14,369 bases of DNA from Candidatus Diapherotrites archaeon CG08_land_8_20_14_0_20_34_12 (GTDB lineage Archaea; Iainarchaeota; Iainarchaeia; Iainarchaeales; 0-14-0-20-34-12). The first letter of the stretch is position 1; each line of letters starts with the position of its first letter. The notes beneath the pieces were generated by a model. The model did not search any database and had not been told where the DNA came from. It saw only the letters and a program-made list of their open reading frames with translations. The translations under genes and the position numbers were made by a program. Below are positions 12,001 to 14,369 of this stretch, piece after piece. The stretch lies in NCBI GenBank assembly GCA_002779065.1, contig PEXL01000050.1:1-14369 (forward strand), read 5' to 3'.

Positions 12001-12061
12001 ATAAACTTCTGCGTTGTACAATAAGTTTATAAATTAGTTTAACTAAGTTTATGTTAGGTGG
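12001..12061 (+). promoter_or_regulatory. Repeat-rich promoter/operator of the DUF2683-RelE pair
   Basis: Three 8-bp half-sites begin at exact 22-bp intervals: ATAAACTT (12001), AAGTTTAT (12023) and AAGTTTAT (12045), the first inverted relative to the others. Between the second and third is a palindrome TTAGTT-T-AACTAA (12034-12046). GTTTATAAATTAG (about 12025-12037) may be the TATA box. The SD AGGTGG (12056-12061) precedes TTG 12068. The arrangement suits cooperative antitoxin binding on one DNA face. Confidence 0.5.
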
Positions 12062-12067
12062 TATTAT

Positions 12068-12328
12068 TTGAATAAGAACATCAATATGAATATCCGAGTT
12101 ACGGATTATACCAGCAGAGTTCTCGGTGTTGTAAAAGAGAAATATGGGTTACGGGACAAAGGGGAAGCGCTTGATAAATTTGCTGAATTATGTGGAGAAG
12201 ACTTTGTAGATAAAGAGGTTAGGGAAGATGTCATCAAAGATGTCATTGACTCTTGTGAGAAACATGTGAAAAAATATGGTTTCAGAAAAATGAACACAAA
12301 AGAATTAGATAAATTATGTGGGGTCTGA
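12068..12328 (+). CDS. DUF2683-type antitoxin
   Basis: 86 aa from TTG 12068, chosen because AGGTGG lies 6 nt before it; the next ATG (12086) would drop six residues. The N-terminal part NMNIRVTDYTSRVLGVVKEK, then YGLRDKGEALDKFAELCGEDF, matches the archaeal DUF2683 pattern: a short strand and two helices like an RHH DNA-binding core. The C-terminal half is charged, with helices suited to toxin wrapping. DUF2683 genes commonly sit directly before RelE-like toxins in archaea, as here (3-bp gap). Expected to repress its own promoter. Confidence 0.75.
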   Translation: MNKNINMNIRVTDYTSRVLGVVKEKYGLRDKGEALDKFAELCGEDFVDKEVREDVIKDVIDSCEKHVKKYGFRKMNTKELDKLCGV

Positions 12329-12331
12329 TTA

Positions 12332-12613
12332 ATGGCTTTTTCATTTGACCTTTCCGATGAACTTAAAGCCGAATTAAAGGCATTATCAAAAAGAGACAAG
12401 GGAATTGCAGGAGCAATAAATAATAAAATAAAGCAAATTATAACTTCTGATGATTTCTCAATCGATCATTATAAAAATTTAAAATATTCACTAAAGGAAT
12501 ACAAAAGAGTTCATATTGCAAAGAGTTTTGTTCTACTTTTTAAGGTATTCAAAAAGGAAAGACATATCTTATTTGATAAATTCAAGCACCATGATGATGT
12601 CTATAATAGATAA
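12332..12613 (+). CDS. RelE/ParE-superfamily toxin
   Basis: 93 aa, standard length for archaeal RelE. Layout: an initial strand (FSFDLSDELKAELKAL), a helical hairpin with RDKGIAGAINNKIKQI, then HYKNLKYSLKEYKRVHIAKS and FVLLFKVFKKERHILFDKFK, ending HHDDVYNR. The LKYSLKEYKRVHIAKSFVL strand pair and the terminal His-His-Asp-x-x-Tyr box are characteristic of archaeal RelE toxins, which cleave mRNA in the ribosome. The Arg and Lys residues thought to act in catalysis are present. It follows the antitoxin after 3 bp, with a GGGG stretch inside the antitoxin gene as its SD. No damage seen, so the pair looks functional. Confidence 0.82.
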   Translation: MAFSFDLSDELKAELKALSKRDKGIAGAINNKIKQIITSDDFSIDHYKNLKYSLKEYKRVHIAKSFVLLFKVFKKERHILFDKFKHHDDVYNR

Positions 12614-12658
12614 GCAATCATGATAATATAATAAAAATCTATCAGCTCCATTGAGTTT

Positions 12659-13783
12659 ATGCAGACTGATTATGCAAAAAGAGAAGCATTTGCTGTCTCA
12701 AAAATAAAGGCAGCGATTCCCTCAAAATTCAAGGCAAATATGATAAGCCAAGAAGGCTTATTCGCAGAAATATATGAATGCAATGAGGTAATGCCTAACC
12801 ATTATCTTGCATGCACCATAGATGGTGTAGGAACTAAGGTAATATTGGCAATTGCTATGGAAAAGTATGATACTATTGGAATAGATTGCGTTGCAATGAA
12901 TTCAAATGATTTAGCCACAATGCCTAAAGCAAAGCCATTTATGTTTGTTGATTACCTTGCATGCCAGCACAAGATAGAAGAATTAGGGATTACTGGCGAT
13001 ATAATCAAGGGTGTTTCAAAAGGCTTAGAAATGGCTGATTGCGGCAATATCTTAAGGAATTCCGTAAGCCTGCAATTTGGGAAAGGCGAAACCGCTTCAT
13101 TAGATGAACTGATTGCAAGCCCGAAAAATGGATTTGGGTTTGATATTGCTGGTTCAATGACCGGCTTTGTTGAAAAAAATTCATTAAATTTCAAGCCAAA
13201 AGAAGGAATGCAGATAATTGCCTTAAAAAGTTCTGGTTTCCATTCAAATGGATATACTGCTGCCAGGCATTATTTGCTAGATGGTGATTTTGAAGAAAGG
13301 CCTGAATTCAAAAAAATGTACAAAGGGAGCTTTTCATTAAATGATACTTATTCAGATCACACTAAACAAACAGTTGGAGAGGCATTGCTTGAACCAACAA
13401 GGATTTACAATAAAGTAATGTACACAATAGGTTCTCAATTTGATGTTCTTGGGGTGAATAACACCGGCTATGGTTTGAAAAATTTAAACAGGCAAGGAAA
13501 ATATCTTGATTTCACCGTAAAAGACCCTATTGAGCCGTTGGAAATATTCAAGGCATTCCAAAAAGAAAGCAAATTTACTGATGAAAAAATGTATAGAACA
13601 GTCAATATGGGCCAAGGATTCTTTATAATCGCAAATAAGGAAGATGTTGAAAGCATTTTGAAGATAGCTAAGAAGCAAGGGGAAGAAGCAAAAGTAATTG
13701 GGGAAGTAAAGAAAGGCCCTTCAAAGGAAAATCGCGCAATCCTTGAAAAAAATGGAAAGAAATTAGCATTTGAAGGTTATTAA
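12659..13783 (+). CDS. purM: Phosphoribosylformylglycinamidine cyclo-ligase (AIR synthase)-like protein
   Basis: 374 aa, somewhat longer than the usual 330-350. PurM closes FGAM to AIR with ATP in purine synthesis. Family motifs: TIDGVGTK (53-60), DCVAMNSNDL (76-85), DYLA (98-101), KSSGFHSNGYTAAR (190-203), LLEPTRIYNK (243-252) and MYRTVNMGQGFFII (311-324). Two normally invariant segments differ: the GGETAEMPG loop reads GKGETASLDEL (141-151), and the HITGGG segment reads NNTGYG (267-272). It may be a divergent archaeal PurM, or a relative acting on another amide substrate. No other purine-synthesis gene is in the window, unlike many bacterial arrangements. No strong SD; an AT-rich box near 12622-12632 would give a leader of only a few nucleotides. 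Confidence 0.8.
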   Translation: MQTDYAKREAFAVSKIKAAIPSKFKANMISQEGLFAEIYECNEVMPNHYLACTIDGVGTKVILAIAMEKYDTIGIDCVAMNSNDLATMPKAKPFMFVDYLACQHKIEELGITGDIIKGVSKGLEMADCGNILRNSVSLQFGKGETASLDELIASPKNGFGFDIAGSMTGFVEKNSLNFKPKEGMQIIALKSSGFHSNGYTAARHYLLDGDFEERPEFKKMYKGSFSLNDTYSDHTKQTVGEALLEPTRIYNKVMYTIGSQFDVLGVNNTGYGLKNLNRQGKYLDFTVKDPIEPLEIFKAFQKESKFTDEKMYRTVNMGQGFFIIANKEDVESILKIAKKQGEEAKVIGEVKKGPSKENRAILEKNGKKLAFEGY

Positions 13784-13838
13784 TTTGCCCAACAAACATA
13801 TCATTCCAATATATTTTATATGTTCCTAATAATGTTTC
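13784..13838 (-). pseudogene. Coding relic duplicated from the neighbouring exported protein
   Basis: On the minus strand this short stretch reads ETLLGTYKIYWNDMFVGQ, matching KIYWNNVFVG at the right edge of the window. The underlying DNA (13789-13818) matches 14340-14369 at 26 of 30 positions; all four differences are transitions, giving Tyr silent, Asp/Asn and Met/Val changes. It lies directly behind, but out of frame with, the membrane-anchored gene ending at 13850, and then runs into the antisense of purM. A decayed neighbouring paralogue or partial tandem copy is likely. Confidence 0.45.
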
Positions 13839-13849
13839 ATTGTTATTAA

Positions 13850-14369
13850 TTATCCTCTTTTTCTCAACTTATAATAGATTATGAGAAGACTTATTAATCC
13901 AATAAAAATTATTGCTATTATTATAAAACTGTTTAATTCAACCGGTTCATAAGTACAAGGTATTTTGTTAGAACAAAGCTCTATTTCTAACAATTTGCCA
14001 TTTAAAGATAAGCTATATTTGCCCAGTAATCCGCCGACTAGGGGAACATAATCATAATTTTGGTTGTTATCATCCATATGATAAAATGAGAATTTGTAAT
14101 TTTTAGGTATGTTAAACTCATTGACCTTTTCCATAGCTGCTGTCGGGGAGTAGGATATTATTTTTGCATCAGTTATTTTCTCCCCAAATACTTTCAATGC
14201 GGTTCCATCACAAGTAACATTTAAATTGGGATCTTTCTGTAAAATTTTGCAGGTATCTATTTTGTTTAGGGGCACTGCTATTGAATTCATCAAACTAGTA
14301 TTTGATGCTGATTCATTTTCTTTCACCACATTAAAATATCCAACAAACACATTATTCCAGTATATTTTG
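13850..14369 (-). CDS. Membrane-anchored exported protein, partial (5' end off the window)
   Basis: The frame is open to the right edge; 172 residues are visible and the GTG at 14350 is probably internal. It has no family I recognise. The visible part is a polar, Asn- and Ser-rich domain, probably extracellular, with four Cys (DTCKI, VTCDG, ELCSNKIPCTY) that could form disulfides. It is followed by one C-terminal membrane helix (FIIIAIIFIGLISLLIIYY, about 20 residues) and a basic KLRKRG tail: a type I (N-out) anchor. A signal peptide is expected beyond the window. Part of its visible N-terminal sequence (KIYWNNVFVG) recurs in the relic just downstream. It is convergent with purM. Confidence 0.72.
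   Translation of the reverse strand, partial: KIYWNNVFVGYFNVVKENESASNTSLMNSIAVPLNKIDTCKILQKDPNLNVTCDGTALKVFGEKITDAKIISYSPTAAMEKVNEFNIPKNYKFSFYHMDDNNQNYDYVPLVGGLLGKYSLSLNGKLLEIELCSNKIPCTYEPVELNSFIIIAIIFIGLISLLIIYYKLRKRG
14340..14369. repeat. Right copy of imperfect 30-bp direct repeat
   Basis: CCAACAAACACATTATTCCA and the following ten bases match 13789-13818 with four transitions. The repeat may extend past the window. It is coding on the minus strand. Confidence 0.7.

Noticed and set aside
7981..12614. Identical 14-mer CTATAATAGATAAG at 7981-7994 and 12601-12614.
   Set aside because: In 14 kb of AT-rich sequence one or two chance repeats of this length are expected, and the two contexts (promoter leader and end of relE) do not correspond.
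1..14369. CRISPR arrays, tRNA or rRNA genes.
   Set aside because: No regularly spaced long repeats and no cloverleaf or rRNA-like segment were seen on either strand by eye.

Overview
The window comes from a low-GC archaeon. The archaeal signs are a two-ring CDC48/VAT-type AAA+ ATPase, a bacterioopsin-activator-type (HTH_10) regulator, a DUF2683-RelE toxin-antitoxin pair, TTTAAATA-like TATA boxes placed about 20-30 nt before starts, and a mixture of genes with strong GGTG(A)-type Shine-Dalgarno sites and apparently leaderless genes. Small gene spacing, AT- and Lys-rich coding and an isolated purine gene are compatible with a DPANN-type lineage, but that placement is inference and no rRNA is present.

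Layout: (1) 1-360 is a scarred stretch: a hairpin resembling an insertion-element end, a 33-codon remnant of what looks like an exported/S-layer protein, a clean intrinsic terminator and a possible 31-aa minus-strand ORF. (2) 361-895 is a toxin-antitoxin pair (small RHH-like antitoxin, MazF/PemK-like toxin). (3) 989-2694 holds 5'-methylthioadenosine phosphorylase and then a GGDEF-domain (diguanylate-cyclase-like) protein, unusual in Archaea. (4) 2700-5102 (minus) holds a tryptophanase and a D-2-hydroxyacid dehydrogenase, a possible amino-acid fermentation pair. (5) 5222-9318 is a proteostasis block: hsp20-cdc48 on the minus strand, divergent from a Yip1-like membrane protein and a second, more complete Hsp20. 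(6) 9366-11298 (minus) is an HTH_10 regulator followed by two tandem paralogous Arg-rich helical proteins of unknown function. (7) 11449-11996 is a translationally coupled pair of small membrane proteins. (8) 12068-12613 is a DUF2683-RelE toxin-antitoxin pair with a repeat-rich promoter. (9) 12659-13783 is a divergent PurM-like AIR synthase. (10) 13784-14369 is a coding relic and a membrane-anchored exported protein running off the right edge.

The most promising unexplained units are the regulator plus tandem-paralogue cassette (9366-11298), which shares a divergent, palindrome-rich intergenic region with the small membrane pair, and the free-standing GGDEF protein. Functionally, CDC48 and the two Hsp20s are protein quality control, MTAP is purine/methionine salvage, and tryptophanase yields pyruvate, ammonia and indole, with the neighbouring dehydrogenase a plausible sink for a 2-oxoacid. 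Coordinates, motifs and spacings are read directly; family names rest on motif recognition without a database search.
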